From the NCBI RefSeq assembly GCF_042453785.1, contig NC_091673.1, positions 1,185,501 through 1,249,500 of the forward strand: a DNA stretch of 64,000 bases, read 5' to 3'. The notes under the pieces were generated by a model. It was not told where the DNA came from. It worked only from the letters and a program-made list of their open reading frames with translations, and did not search any database. Shown in pieces: positions 1 through 11,756 of the stretch. How positions within the stretch are numbered: position 1 is the first letter of the stretch; every line of letters begins with the position of its first letter. Both the position numbers and the translations under genes were made by a program. Origin of the DNA: Malus domestica (lineage: Eukaryota; Streptophyta; Magnoliopsida; Rosales; Rosaceae).

Positions 1-95
1 TTCTAAAAAGTCATTTCTGGTACTATTCACTTACAACACATATTTGTCATTTTAATTAAAACTCAAAGTTTTCAAGTCATTTTCATTAGTTTTTT
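1..95. repeat. Partial copy of the GGTACTATTCAC-type MITE-like repeat
   Basis: The window opens inside a repeat whose words (TTCTGGTACTATTCACTTAC, AACTCAAAGTTTTCAAG, TCATTTTCATTAG) recur near 27.34-27.51, 35.50-35.66, 44.57-44.72 and 51.55-51.66 kb. I recognise the same phrases as a very common small repeat of apple-tribe genomes. The left end lies outside the window. Confidence 0.6.
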
Positions 96-1799
96 ATTTA
101 TTTATTCATACTGCTTATTTTAGACATATTAAGAGCGTTTGAAAAGTCAGAAATCTATTATTTTTCATAAAAAAAATAAATATTTATTTTGAAGATTATA
201 AGATTCAACTCTTATATGACAAAAAGTGCATAGATTAAGTGGTTAGGAACTTACATCTTCGGTTCGATTCTCACATCCCCTTGTAATATATAAAAAATAA
301 AAGTTCATTGTCGATAATAGATATAATAACAATTTATCTTTGGATGCACTCAAGGCTTATTTGGTGGGTTGGATAGAATATGTTGTGACCAATTAAAATG
401 GATTTGAGTCCAGTTCGTTGGTTGTTGTGTCAAAATGTGAGAGTGACCTAACTGGACATGATGACTTATGAATCCACAATAGAGTAGGTAAACTAACCTA
501 TTTTTGTACATAAACTACAAGTCCTATCTTATACATCACTGCCAATCCAATCTTATCCCTAAAGTTCAATTCTCTCTCGCCCTACAAGCAGGCCCTCAAT
601 TATCTTTCCACCATATACCAATAGATATAAATTATATTAGCAAGAGAGCGAAAGTTAGTCATCCTACTCCTTTTGTGACATTTGTAATAAAATGACATAT
701 GCTTTCTATTGGCAGTTATTAGTTATTAAGAACTACTAAACTTTGCTTCTATTTCCCTTCATTCCCACTCTTTTGGTCTCAAAAAAAGCCATGACTTTCG
801 GATTTGCTAAGCCCATATACAACGACTTGGCATTTAGATTAATCATAGTAATGAGAGTAAAAAATGTCTAGGACGTCCGCCAATCGAATGGGTTTCCGAT
901 CTTTATTGGTTTTTGTTTTGAACAATGATGGTCTTCCTTGTCCTCATTAGGCGTGAATAGCAATGCTAGGGGGTGACGCTTCCACTTGGTTGTAGCGTCC
1001 CGTTCTCTGTACCTCCTTTCACTGCCTTATTTGCTTTATCAAGCTTGTTGTTTGCCTCTTCGTATGCTTTCTTGTATTTTCTTTGGCCTCTGTGCCCTGG
1101 AATGCTTTTCCTTGTTCTCCAAAAAAAACAAAAAAAATCATAGTAATGAGAGTAAAAAATGTCTAGGACGTCCGCCAATGGAATGGATTTCCGATCTTCA
1201 TTGAGGAACCAAACTATTGTTAATGTCCTTAATAATGTGGCGTTAAAAACCGACATAATGCATAGAGAATTTCTACGACTGTACATCTGAAGTCTCGCGT
1301 TTAGATACTCCCCTCGCCTCATAGAACTTGAAGCATCTAAACCATGGATTTCTATAGATTTGGACGTGACCAACACCAAAAATTGGGAAGGAACCTGGCA
1401 ATTAACCATCATTTCTTGTCTGAATCCAGGGCCTACTAATCTTGCAACACACGGCCTTCGATTGAATCCGAAGGGCCTAGCTAGCATGCACCACTAACTT
1501 ATAATGGGACTCAACTGTAATCTTATGATTATGAATTTTTAGTCCTTCACTCGAGGTTTTAGATTTGGAGTGTACTAAGAACGGCCACATGATGTTATTA
1601 TTATTATTTTTTTTAAATTATAACATGTAAATTTGTATTTTTATTAATATATCATAAAAATAGGATATATACTCAGGATCATCTCAGAGATTTTGGGAGC
1701 CATGTGCGAAATTTGTAAAATGGACCCTCCTTAAGATAGTTTTAAGTATTAATAAAAGTATGACAATATATTGATACTAGAAAACATTCACTTAAATCA
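96..1799. other. AT-rich gene-free stretch with a duplicated 68-bp block
   Basis: No gene is supported here. A 68-bp block is present twice in direct orientation (841-908 and 1136-1203, a few mismatches). Between and beyond the copies a minus-strand reading frame (1487 down to 966) stays open for 173 codons; its end is rich in Lys, Glu and Asn and looks coil-like, but I recognise no family. A tRNA-like B-box word (GGTTCGATTCTCAC) sits near 260-275. The rest is AT-rich sequence without recognisable content. Confidence 0.4.
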
Positions 1800-1807
1800 A
1801 AACAAAA

Positions 1808-1983
1808 TCACTTAGTACTACGGTATAGTGGTATTCCTCTTCACTTGGAAGTGAGAGGTCTTAGGTTTAATTATCGTCAAATGCGAATTTGAACCACATT
1901 ATTATTAGCCTATTGTGAGGCTTAACCCACTCCCCCACCTCCTTAGTGTATATAATATTCGTTTGTTAAAAAAAAAAAAAAAC
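1808..1983 (+). mobile_element. tRNA-derived SINE with poly(A) tail
   Basis: An A-box-like segment (TACGGTATAGTGG, about 1819-1831) is followed about 35 bp later by a decayed B box (GGTTTAATTATCG, about 1864-1876; expected GGTTCGATTCTCG), a tRNA-unrelated body and a 15-base A tract at 1968-1982. This is SINE architecture, and the wording matches a SINE I recognise from apple-type genomes. Target-site duplications are not clear. Confidence 0.7.
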
Positions 1984-2051
1984 TTAAGCACTCACTGATT
2001 GCATGTTTACAAGTGTCATTAATGATAAGCAAACAAATCTACAAACATATG

Positions 2052-2281
2052 GCTCGTTTGGATGTGCTTTTAAAATGGCTGAAAGCGCTTTTAGATAAAG
2101 TGTTTATGGGTTTGAAAAGCACTTTAAGTGCTTTCTGCAAGAAACATCAGTTATGCGCTTCTTCCAGGAAGCACTTTAAATGTTTTTTATGGATTTATTT
2201 GCATTTTTACTGATAATTGGTTTCAAAAACATTTTCACCAAAAACTCTTTCAGTCATTTGAAAAACACATCCAAACGAGCT
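2052..2281. repeat. MITE copy, GCTCGTTTGGATGTG family
   Basis: About 230 bp bounded by inverted ends (GCTCGTTTGGATGTGCTTTT and its complement ending CATCCAAACGAGC), with internal inverted motifs GAAAGCGCTTT and AAGCACTTTAAGTGCTTTCT. Non-coding. Further copies lie near 5.25, 6.35, 13.28, 35.28, 51.93 and 53.70 kb. Confidence 0.8.
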
Positions 2282-2422
2282 CATAACCTTCACTAAATAA
2301 TCAAAAGCAGTTTTATCTTAAACAATCAACACATTAAAAAAAACTTCAAACATCTAACTTTAAAGTTCTACTTGAATATATAACGTTGTTATATAATAAA
2401 ATTAAGAAACTTTCGTTTTTAA

Positions 2423-2536
2423 GGGTGTTATTAGACACTCAAAATATCTCATTGTACTCCAAGTTTTTATATTTAGAAAGAAAAAAAATCTTTAATAAGG
2501 AGTGCACAATGCGGTTTTAAAGTGCTAACAAAAGTA
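2423..2536. repeat. Decayed MITE related to the one in VAC14 intron 15
   Basis: Begins GGGTGTTATTAGACACTC and contains GTACTCCAAGTTTTTATATT, paralleling the element at 32911-33026 (GGGTGCTGTTATTGGCACTC, then TGCACTCCAAACTTCTATG). The right end is diverged (AGTGCTAACAAAAG), so the inverted terminus is imperfect. Confidence 0.5.
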
Positions 2537-3658
2537 ATTTTTTAAAATATAGAACATTGTTACATGATGTTAGATGGCAAAAATTTATGGATCCCTTCAA
2601 ATTTGGTGCCCCGTGCGATTGCACATTTCGCTCCGCCTCAACGCCCTTTCTAATACTATGTCGTCCACTCTTATTATACTACACGAGAATTTAGTCCTCA
2701 ATTACCAAATTTATATAGAATTTTATTTTAAAGCAATGCTCAAAACAATGACTGCAAACAATCACACAGTGTGCCAATTGGATTGTAGGAGTGAATATTC
2801 AAATGGATCCCATCGTTAAATCTTCATCGTAGATGAAATTTTTCAGTATGTCAGAATTACGGTGTGGTACAACAAGTGTCATAATACAATTAGTTATATT
2901 TTTTTCTTCTTTAAGTTTCCAATTAATTGTACACTTAATATACGAAACTATGTTTTCAACCTGATGAAAAATCTCTCTTATTGCAGGCCGCATAGGTGGT
3001 CGGTACATAGTCCGCATCACTGTGCCGTTGAACCCCCCAACCCCAAGCAGCAAATGTGGAAGTGTCACTATGTGTTTATTGTCAAGTGTTACTTTTAAAT
3101 TTTCAAATCAGAAAAGCATAGTTGAGGTGGTTGAGGGGACACAAAACCCATACACTCACTTTCCAATCCCCTATGTTATGCCAATGAAATCCCATATTAA
3201 GAGCCTTTTTTTTTTTTTTTTTTTTTTTTAAGAAATAGAGCTTTTTTAAATATTTATTGGTAATATTAAAAATGTTAATTAATAAAATATACTAGTTTTT
3301 TTTTTGTCAAATAAAAAAAATATTAATTAAGTAAACTAAAACAGTTTGTTTCGATATTTTAAACTATTGTAATGTAAAATATGTATATTAGCGCTTGTAT
3401 CAAAATACTAACAATACCTTTTTTGTCAGCAATTAAACTTTATGTTTTAAGTTGTGATTAGAAAGCTTTAATTAGTTAATATTATTAATAAATTTTATCT
3501 AAAAAGGAGAGGAAAAATGATAATATCTTAGTCGACCTTCAATTTCATGTTGATTCTTTAAAGGGAACAGAAACATTATCAAAGGGCCAAGGCAACAACT
3601 TTTTCTTCCTTTTCGAAATCCTTTATCTTATCACATCCTATTTTTCTCCAAAAATTAT
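2537..3658. other. Gene-free AT-rich stretch
   Basis: No coding signal. Contains a 20-base T tract near 3208-3229. A stretch around 2900-2975 (TGTACACTTAATATACG, then GATGAAAAATCTCTC) has a diverged relative near 52.6 kb, so it is probably an old dispersed repeat. Nothing else is recognised. Confidence 0.4.
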
Positions 3659-3799
3659 CCTCGCAGTACTATAACACCCATATCAGATATAACCATCCAG
3701 CTCACATACAACTTTAATGGGTGAACAGCCCAACCCCTGGAGGTACTACAAGCCTCAAGTGGCGAATAGCCGACATCAAGGTGCCAAACCTTTCCGTCA
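3659..3799 (-). pseudogene. Decayed plastid 23S rRNA fragment (NUPT relic, domain V)
   Basis: Read on the minus strand, this 141-bp stretch follows the conserved domain V region of bacterial/plastid 23S rRNA: the words GGTTTGGCACC, GATGTCGGCT, TTGGGCTGTTC, CCCATTAAAG and GTGAGCTGG occur in the right order. Substitutions are mostly C-to-T or G-to-A, and about 25 bases expected after GTGAGCTGG are missing. The last part (GGGTGTTATAGTACTG) fits the plastid gene better than the mitochondrial one as I remember them. The overlapping 76-codon ORF reads [10 protein letters not shown], a typical spurious translation of this rRNA. It is a non-functional nuclear insertion of organelle DNA. Confidence 0.8.
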
Positions 3800-5249
3800 C
3801 TCCGTCCATCCAAGGGCTTGTTTTTTTTTTTTTTTCTTTTTTGGGTGAACTCTAAAGGCTTGTTTGGCTGCATGCAAAACCTCAAAGAACCACCCTAATT
3901 CCTACATGATTAACTTGACGCTTGGCAGGACTAATTGGTTAATCCTACATATGGTGCAAGTCGGCAATGGCTTTTGGGCAGGTTGGTGAAAGTGAAAGTA
4001 AAAGATTTATACTGCCTAAACAATATCATGATATGGAGTTTAATTTTGTGCCTAATTAGTAAAACCAAGACTTGACATGTCTCTTACTTGGCTTGGGAAA
4101 ATGTCTAATTAGACCTAACTATGCTTATTCCATTCATTGAAACTTCTCGTACCAGACAAGACGAGAACATAAAATCAGATGTTATGTTGTTTGAGCTATT
4201 ATATAAGTAGTAGTTTACACATTTTACGAACTACTGACGTGAGTTAGATACAAAAAAAATCATATATAAGATGATATTTCGTTGAATGATCATTATCATG
4301 AAAATAATAACTTATATAACTTGAATAAAGATGAACACAAGTTTAATGTTGTTTGCAGTGTTTTTCAGGAAATTCAAGTTCTTTCATATTCTTTATTTAT
4401 CATGTGACAAAGACATGTCTACAAGTAATAATGTTAATTTTCTACTCCTTAGTACAATAATTGTATCCAATATTCTTTTTATCAATAATTAATTGTATCC
4501 ATTAGTAACAATAAATCAATTCATATCTATGCAATTTAAGTGCTATGCACATGAAATGAGTTGTTGTTTGTTTAAGAGTCAAACAAATACACACCGATTC
4601 AGAATATTCACTTGGACATCCGGATCAAGACGTGCTGGCCTTCAAGTTTAGGTATTAACAATCACATCTTAATTCAGATGTCCAAAAACACATTACAGAT
4701 CGAAATGTGTCAAAGATTAAAGCTCCAACAGAGCCAACGTCCAAAGATCAATGCTCCGATATCACTTAATTTATAGCTTTTTGGTTTATTTCTCAAATTT
4801 TGACAATGACACTCCCTCCCTTCAATTTGCAAATCATTTTATTAACTAATTTTATGTTTCTGGTCCCGTTAGACACTGCACCCGTGATATTCGTATCTTA
4901 TGTGCATTATTTGTTTCCTTATGACCCATGAGACTGTTAGAATTTGGATTGATGCAAACGGCTCATAACATCTCCCATCCATTTGTTCAAAAAGAGGTTT
5001 ACGGTACAAAATCTTTATATGCATGCCCTACATATGTTTCAAAAAATCGAGTGTGCCTCATCTTGGCAGTATGCAACGATACGTTTTTGAGTGTGGCGAT
5101 CATATTATCATGTAATGTCATTAAATTATGATTTATAACAAAGGTTAATAAAGATAGTACATAACATGTAGGCATGTATAAATACACATGTACAATATGA
5201 GTGAAATCATAACACTATATGATATTGAGATAACCGTACTAAAACATAA
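3800..5249. other. Gene-free stretch
   Basis: AT-rich sequence with T and A homopolymers (for example 3820-3840). I see no coding region, RNA gene or bounded repeat. ORFs of 62-67 codons at 4.9-5.2 kb overlap on opposite strands and show no family features. Confidence 0.4.
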
Positions 5250-5409
5250 GAGCTCATTTGGAAGTGCTCTTAAAATGATTGAAAGCGCTTTTGGTGAAAA
5301 TATTATTGAAATCAATCCTTAGTAAAAACGGAAATGAATTGTAGAAAAGCACTTGAAACAAAAAAATATTTTCTTTAAAAGCATTTTTAATCATTCCAAA
5401 CAAACTCTA
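5250..5409. repeat. MITE copy, GAGCTCRTTTGGA family
   Basis: Starts GAGCTCATTTGGAAGTGCTC and ends CATTCCAAACAAACTCT, with internal GAAAGCGCTTTTGGTG and AAAAGCACTTGAAAC. Shorter (about 160 bp) than the 2.05-kb copy because the centre is reduced. Confidence 0.75.
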
Positions 5410-6348
5410 AATCAAATGCAACATATCCTCCCATTCACCAAGAAAATGATACCTTCCAAATTAGATTAGACGATGGCCAACTTGTATATTTTTTGTGAGA
5501 TGGGATAAGTGAAGTTTGGGAATATCATCATTTATGTAAGACTTGGGCCATCACCAGTAATGACCCAAATGTTTTATTTTTTTATCTTTTAAATTAATGG
5601 AATGATAAACATACATCTTTTTCTTCTCACATACATCACTTTTTTAATATTATTAATCTTGGGTTTCGCTAGAATCTCATTGCTAAAATTTGGAGCATCT
5701 TTTTGGGACTACGACTTTTATAGATTCAACGTTTTTTGGTGGTGTCTGATTTTGCAATTGTTGTTTAACTAATATCACATGGTTCCATTGCTAATCATTT
5801 TATTAGTGAATTGATTAAAACTTATCATGTGATGTTATTGCGTGATTAGAAATGTAATACTCGGCATATCTATCGTGAGAATTTTTTTGTTGCTGATGAG
5901 TTGGCCAACCAGAGCCTCTCTCATCCTTCAGGTCCAGTCTATTTTGAGCAAACTTCATCTTCTAGTAAGTAGTTATTATTATCTGATTTATAAGTTTTCT
6001 CAACCTTGTGACATTATTTTGTAATTTCTCTTTTGTCGGACTATTATCCCATTTGTTTAACCAAAAGAAAAAATAAATTACAAACTTAAAAGGTTGTTTC
6101 TTAAACACCAAAAAATTGTTTGTTAAAAACACCTCCCTTAAATGAAATTTCCAAAAAAAGATTATTTGGACTCAAATTTAAGTATATAAATGCTGCTACC
6201 ATGCGCAAGTCATATTCTGTGCGTATCCGGTACCCAGGAAGGGCTTTCTTTCTCTTTGCATGAGAGTGCGCATTACGCGCTGGACCAAAAGGCCCAATAC
6301 CCAAAAGAAAACCGAAAAGAAAAGAAAAAAATAAATCAACTAAAAGTA
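5410..6348. other. Gene-free stretch upstream of MAP70
   Basis: AT-rich spacer. An ORF of 147 codons on the minus strand (6101-6544) runs through the neighbouring MITE and is low-complexity Phe/Lys/Leu, so it is not a gene. Nothing else recognised. Confidence 0.4.
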
Positions 6349-6552
6349 GAATTCGTTTAGACGTGCTTTTAAAATAATTGAAAGTATTTTTAAAGAAAAT
6401 ATTTTTTTGTTTCACAAGTATTTTAAGTGTTTTTGCAAGAAGCACTTTAAATGCTTTTCTAAATTTAGTTATATTTTTAATAAGAATTAGTTTAAAAAAT
6501 ATTTTTATCAAAAATATTTTCAACAATTTTAAAAACACATTCAAACGAGGTT
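6349..6552. repeat. MITE copy about 0.4 kb upstream of MAP70
   Basis: Ends ATTCGTTTAGACGTGCTTTT and AAACACATTCAAACGAG, with the family's internal AAGCACTTTAAATGCTTTTC. It lies about 420-620 bp before the MAP70 start codon and may sit within or next to the promoter; an effect on expression is only a possibility. Confidence 0.75.
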
Positions 6553-6969
6553 GTAATCAAGTATTGTTAACAGTTCGAAACGAGTTCATTCAGTTAATAG
6601 TACTGTGAGGAGAGAGAGAGAGTGATGCAGTAGCAGTGTTATGCTTAACAGCAAAGCGCTGCCACTCCCTCTCCAGCATCCTTTATTTAATTAATCAAAA
6701 AACTAAATCTAATATCTCTCTCTCTAGCAGCTACCAGATTTAAATCACAGTCTAGAGAGAGAAAATCAAACCCAAAGAGCAAATCCCACTCCCTTTCTCT
6801 CTAAAAAATCACACGATTTTGCCAGAACTCTGAACACTCTCTCGTTTTCTCTCCCTATCTCTATGCACATCGGCGCGTCTGTGTATTTATCTGCGATTTG
6901 AAACCCTAGGCATTTCGGATCCCGAGCTACATTTGGATGTGAAGGACCGTGCGCTGCTCAGATCGGGAT

Positions 6970-9900
6970 ATGGAGGAGGCTTTCGGCGACGGAGGTTATG
7001 CTCCGATGACGGAGTACAGTAACGGACCGGTTCATGGGGGTGCGCCGACACCGCCGCCGCTGATGGTGTCGGGATCGTTCAAGGAGGGGAAGAGCTCATC
7101 GCGGAGGAGAGGATTCAGGAGGCCGAGTATGGACGGCGACGAGCTCATAAACCTCTTGCACGGCTCGGATCCGGTCAAGGTCGAGCTCAATCGGCTCGAG
7201 AATGAAGTCAGAGGTGCGAATGCGGCTCGATCCGCTGCTTTTCTCGAGATTTGCAGTCGGTTTTGCGAGATTTCCCGGTGTCGTTTCACCCTTCTTGACT
7301 GTCGTTTTTGTGTGTGGTTTGCAGATAAGGACCGGGAGTTAGGAGAGGCACAGGCTCAGATCAAGGCTCTCAAGCTCTCTGATAGAGCCAGAGAAAAGGC
7401 TTGTGAAGAGGTTATTTTCGTAATTTTATTCGATCACCAACACAACAAAAAATCTGTGCGCGCGCTCTGTCAATCATTTTAGTCTTAATTTTTCCTTAAT
7501 TGTAGAACATTAAATTTAGGCCAATATTTCCCATAAATTTTGTGGTATATGTATTGGGAATTTTCGGAGAAGACGACTTAGATGAATTACTTTGGTTAAT
7601 TAATATGGAGTTTATTTTTTTATTAATTGATGGGCTATGGTTATTTGATTAGGATCCCATTTCTGGAGGACTGGGCTACATGTTCATGCTATGCCTTGCA
7701 TATTAGTTGCCTATTCAGAATTTAACTTGTTCTCATTCCTTTTTTGGTTCTGGGGTAAACGTATTTTAATTAGACCGAGTTTATGGAATGTGTAGCAATG
7801 CATACGTGTATGGTAACCGCCCATTTAAGCTTATATGGAATGTTGGAAACTATAAATGTCGTTAAATTGGTCGCTGAATTTTCTTCTTGTCTATGTTTTC
7901 GTTACATTGCAGCTCACTGATGAGTTGTCGAAGGTGGAAGAAAAGCTGAAGTTGACAGAATCACTTCTAGAAAGCAGAGTATGATTTGAATCTGAATCTT
8001 TTATGAACTTTTTATTAAAATATTTCTAACTTACTTTGGCTTCTGTAATATATACTTTTTGTCACTATTTTACATCACAAAAAAATGTTTTGCAGAATCT
8101 TGAAATTAAGAAAATCAATGATGAGAAGAAAGCTTCCATGGCTGCTCAGTTCGCAGCTGAAGCTACTCTACGGAGGGTTCATGCTGCGCAAAAGGATGAT
8201 GATATGCCTCCTATTGAAGCCATTCTTGCACCTCTGGAGGCAGAGCTCAAGCTTGCCCGGCAAGAGGTACATTCTGCTTACCCAAGGTGAAGAAGAATTA
8301 TTGTGTTACTTGTAGGTGTAATTAATTAGTTACATTTAATTCTTACAGATTGCAAAACTTCAAGATGATAACAAAGCTTTGGATCGCCTTACCAAATCAA
8401 AAGAAGCAGCTTTACTTGAGGCTGAGAGGACTGTTCAGGTTGCCTTGGCTAAGGCCTCCATGGTGGATGATCTTCAGAATAAAAACCAAGAGTTGATGAA
8501 ACAGATAGAAATTTGTCAGGTATGTGCAAGATAATGCATGATATTCCTTTCTTTAAGTGGATTAGACATTTTTTCCCCATCTGGGAGCAGTGTTTGGCAT
8601 TGTATATTTGTAGTTCTCGCTGTCTTTGTTTGACTAGTATGATTTATTTGGTATTTCTGCTGCTTCTGTGTGTTAGGAAGAAAATAAAATTTTAGACAAG
8701 ATGCATAGACAAAAGGTTGCTGAGGTTGAAAAGCTTACTCAGACTGTGCGGGAGTTGGAAGAGGCTGTTCTTTCGGGTGGTGCAGCGGCAAATGCTGTGA
8801 GGGATTATCAGCGGAAGTTTCAGGAGATGAATGTAATATGCCAACCATATTTAAATGCGCAATCTTGGCAGTTGCTTATAGTTTACCTGTAATGTGTAGT
8901 TGAAAGCATTCTTAAGATTGAAGAGGTTTCGGTTTTCTTATCTCAGGAGGAAAGGAAAACTCTGGACCGGGAGTTGGCCCGTGCAAAAGTAACAGCAAAT
9001 AGAGTAGCTGTAGTGGTAGCAAATGAGTGGAAAGATGCTAATGACAAAGTGATGCCTGTAAAACAATGGCTTGAAGAACGGAGATTTTTGCAGGTAGTGT
9101 TTTCTGTCTTCCTTTTGGGGTTAGCTCTTCTTACTGGCTTTCTGAACTCAGTGTTTGGCTTATACTGTTTAGTAATGACAAACTGTGTTCTTACAGGGAG
9201 AAATGCAACAACTTCGTGACAAGCTTGCCATAACTGAGCGAGCTGCCAAGTCTGAAGCTCAGTTGAAAGTAATAATCTGGTTCCACAACCGATGCCAAAT
9301 CTGTGTTCAGTTAAATTTACGGTGTCATATTTAGTAAAAGTTGTCTCTCTTTTTAACAGGAAAAATATCACATGCGACTTAAAGTGCTTGAGGAGAGTGT
9401 GAGAGGTAACAGTATTAATCGCAGCACAGTAGAGGGAAGAAGTACAAGCAATGGGCCCTCGCGACGTCAGTCCCTGGGTGGAGCTGATAACGCTCCAAAA
9501 TTAAGCTCCAATGGGTTTTCATCCAAGAGAACTCCCGTCAGGTCTTTGTCCTCCAGCACCAGTTCAGTGTTAAAGCATGCTAAGGGCACATCAAAATCAT
9601 TTGATGGTGGTACAAGATCATTGGACAGGGGTAAGGTTCACTTGAACGGTACAAGCCCCAGTTTCTCTGTCAACCAATCTTGTGAGGGAACAAAGGATGG
9701 TGAAGCTCAAACTAACTGGAAAGGAAATTCAGATGATAAGCCTGAGTTCTCGACAGTGGATACGGAGGATAGTGTCCCTGGGGTTTTGTATGATTTGTTG
9801 CAGAAAGAGGTTGTAGCGTTGAGGAAAGCTGGTCATGAGAAAGATCAAAGCCTGAAAGACAAGGATGATGCTATTGAGGTCGGTACTCTTTTCTATCAGT

Positions 9901-10385
9901 TTTATTATTCTGTAATGTTACCCTCGGTTAAGTGTTTGGTTATAATTATCGTCTTTCAGATGTTAGCCAAGAAGGTAGATACCTTGACTAAAGCAATGGA
10001 GGTTGAAGCAAAGAAAATGAGAAGAGAAGTTGCTTCCATGGAGAAGGAGGTAGCTGCCATGCGTGTGGACAAAGAGCATGAGAATAGGGCCAAGCGGTTT
10101 GGTCATACCAAAAGTTCTGTCAGCAGTGCTCAGGTTCTCTCTGGAAGGTACTTAGTCTCAATCTCTTACCACCTGTGATGTCTCGGACCATTTAATTGTT
10201 CGGTTGTACTATTTATTGAGTGCATTCTTACAATCATTATTTTTTGGGTACAAATGCTCATAGTGACCGCCGACGGTGTGACCTCTGTTGTGATTATTGT
10301 TCTCACAAAACTTGTAGAGATTTACATGTTCCACATACTGTGCAGGGGTCTCGCGCGAAGTGGGTTAACCCGCAGCACCCAATAA
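6970..10385 (+). CDS. MAP70: Microtubule-associated protein 70 (MAP70) family, 11 exons
   Basis: Exons: 6970-7213, 7325-7410, 7913-7978, 8096-8266, 8349-8519, 8677-8832, 8947-9093, 9197-9268, 9360-9878, 9960-10147, 10346-10385; 1860 nt, 619 aa. All junctions are GT-AG and keep frame; the short last exon restores the family tail ending GLTRSTQ. MAP70 proteins are plant-specific coiled-coil proteins that bind cortical microtubules and help shape cell walls and secondary thickenings. The translation has a Gly/Pro-rich head, the LHGSDPVKVELNRLENEVR segment, long Glu/Lys-rich coiled coils (about residues 60-390), a Ser-rich linker in the large exon 9, then a second coil (EVVALRKAGHEKDQSLKDK onward). 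The start is the first in-frame ATG; an upstream ATG at about 6938 is followed directly by TGA. The 5' leader has GA/CT tracts (6609-6730). A MITE lies just upstream. The family is certain; the specific paralogue is not. Confidence 0.97.
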
Positions 10386-11099
10386 CAAAAATCCTAATTT
10401 GGAGCTGCAGAAAGGCATTAAACCGCAGAGAGGCGCCTTGTTCCTCCTTCCGTTTTCCACACTTATTTTATTTTATCCTGTCCTTTCCTCCCTACCGCGA
10501 TTGATTATAAGATAGTAGCTGGCATGCCGATGAAACCGTGTTCACCAAAAGCTGGTCAAGGGGAGCAACATCTGAGAAAGAAGTTGTCGGTATGCCTGCC
10601 TCTGACGTAGATTGTTATTCCCGTGCTTGTTAGAGAGATGAGCAGAAGAAAAGAGAAGGGGAAGAAGAAGAAGATTATTGACTTTTGGGCTAACCTACCT
10701 TTTGTGGCGTGGTCTCGTGAGTGGGCAATGGTTGTGTTTGTATAGGTAGCTTATTGGGTTTTGTTACAATGTTCTATGTTTTGCAGTTTATATTTGTAAT
10801 TGCAGAAGCTAGTGTGGTTGTTGTTGGTTAAGGGGTTTGTTAATATTCTTGTAACCAGATCAAGATCAGATCTTTTGTTGGTTGTGTTAATTCCTCTATA
10901 GTCCACTGTTGGTTTATGTATCTCTCTCTCTCCCACACCACATCATGTCACGTTCCTAGCTAGATTTTAGGGTTCTCTTTTTGTTTTTCTAGGAGCAGGT
11001 CGCAATTGAAGATAAGATAAGAGAAAATTGGTTAATGTGATTTGGGTATGTGAACTGAAGATTCACCGATGTTTGGGGTTAGAAAATGTAACCATGAAA
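10386..11099. other. MAP70 3' flank and spacer
   Basis: Contains the probable MAP70 3' UTR (T-rich, to about 10.95 kb with a CT tract near 10921-10934) and spacer. No further gene is seen. Confidence 0.4.
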
Positions 11100-11268
11100 T
11101 AGAGGCTCATAGCAAAAGAGGTAGAAGACAAAGGCTTAGGAAGATTAGAAAAGAAACTATAAAAAAGTATAGAGTACTTTGAGCTAATAGAAAACTTGAC
11201 GCAAAACGGAGCGCAATGACGTGTTAAGATTCATATAGCCACTTAATGGAATAAGGCTTAGTTGTTCA
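11100..11268 (+). mobile_element. Old RTE-type LINE 3'-end remnant
   Basis: The run GGTAGAAGACAAAGGC, AGAGTACTTTGAGCTAATAG, GGAGCGCAATGACGTGTTA, GATTCATATAGCC, ACTTAATGGAATAAGGCTTA parallels, word for word but diverged, the LINE end in NUP155 intron 6 (24391-24608). Both carry the CCACTTAGTGGGA-AAGGCTT-(G)TTG signature of plant RTE-clade non-LTR elements; here the TTG tail has decayed to one unit. Confidence 0.65.
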
Positions 11269-11756
11269 CTTGTTCTCCTTTTTTTTATTTTTATTAGATG
11301 GTATGTTAAATTAGGGAGTTAACGAGATTCGAACCCATACTAAAGTAAGAGCAACACCATCTATCTCCATCAATATATGGTAGCCGGCCACACGCATTTT
11401 AAACTCCTAATTAAATACATCACCTTAAAAAGGAATTAAATATACCGAAATTGAGATAAAAGGAGAAACATACTAAACGGAGGAGTCTATGTACGGAAAA
11501 TTACCAAAAAACCAGCATAAACCTTCATCTACCATTCAACCAGCGCACACGGCCTCGTGGAGACTGAGACTTCGAGACCTCGCAGCCTATGAAAATTCCC
11601 AAATTGTCCCTCACCTTCTTCTTGAACTCACTCTTCAGCGAACTCGATTCATTCTTCACACCACAAATTCTTTTTCAAATTTATAAATTAATCGTCATGT
11701 CCTTCTTTTTCTCCCAATAGTAATCGCCAATTGAATTTCAATTTCCATCACAAAAC
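11269..11756. other. Spacer and probable RING-gene promoter/5' UTR
   Basis: About 490 bp before the RING-gene ATG. Contains a reversed tRNA-B-box-like word (GATTCGAACCC, 11327-11337) that may mark a SINE remnant. A plus-strand ORF at 11489-11686 lies in the expected 5' UTR and shows no family features. No clear TATA element was picked out. Confidence 0.35.

Noticed and set aside
220-300. Possible tRNA gene
   Set aside because: Only a B-box-like word is present; no cloverleaf or acceptor stem could be formed.
3655-3885. A 76-codon minus-strand ORF
   Set aside because: It is the spurious translation ([10 protein letters not shown]) of the plastid 23S rRNA relic plus a T/A tract.
6101-6544. 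147-codon minus-strand ORF
   Set aside because: Low-complexity Phe/Lys/Leu translation through a MITE.
6949-6969. Upstream start for MAP70
   Set aside because: The codon there is GTG; the first in-frame ATG is at 6970.
10690-10742. Similarity of GTGAGTGGGCAATGG in the MAP70 3' flank to NUP155 exon 11 (near 26835)
   Set aside because: Only about 15 shared bases with no extension; best treated as chance.
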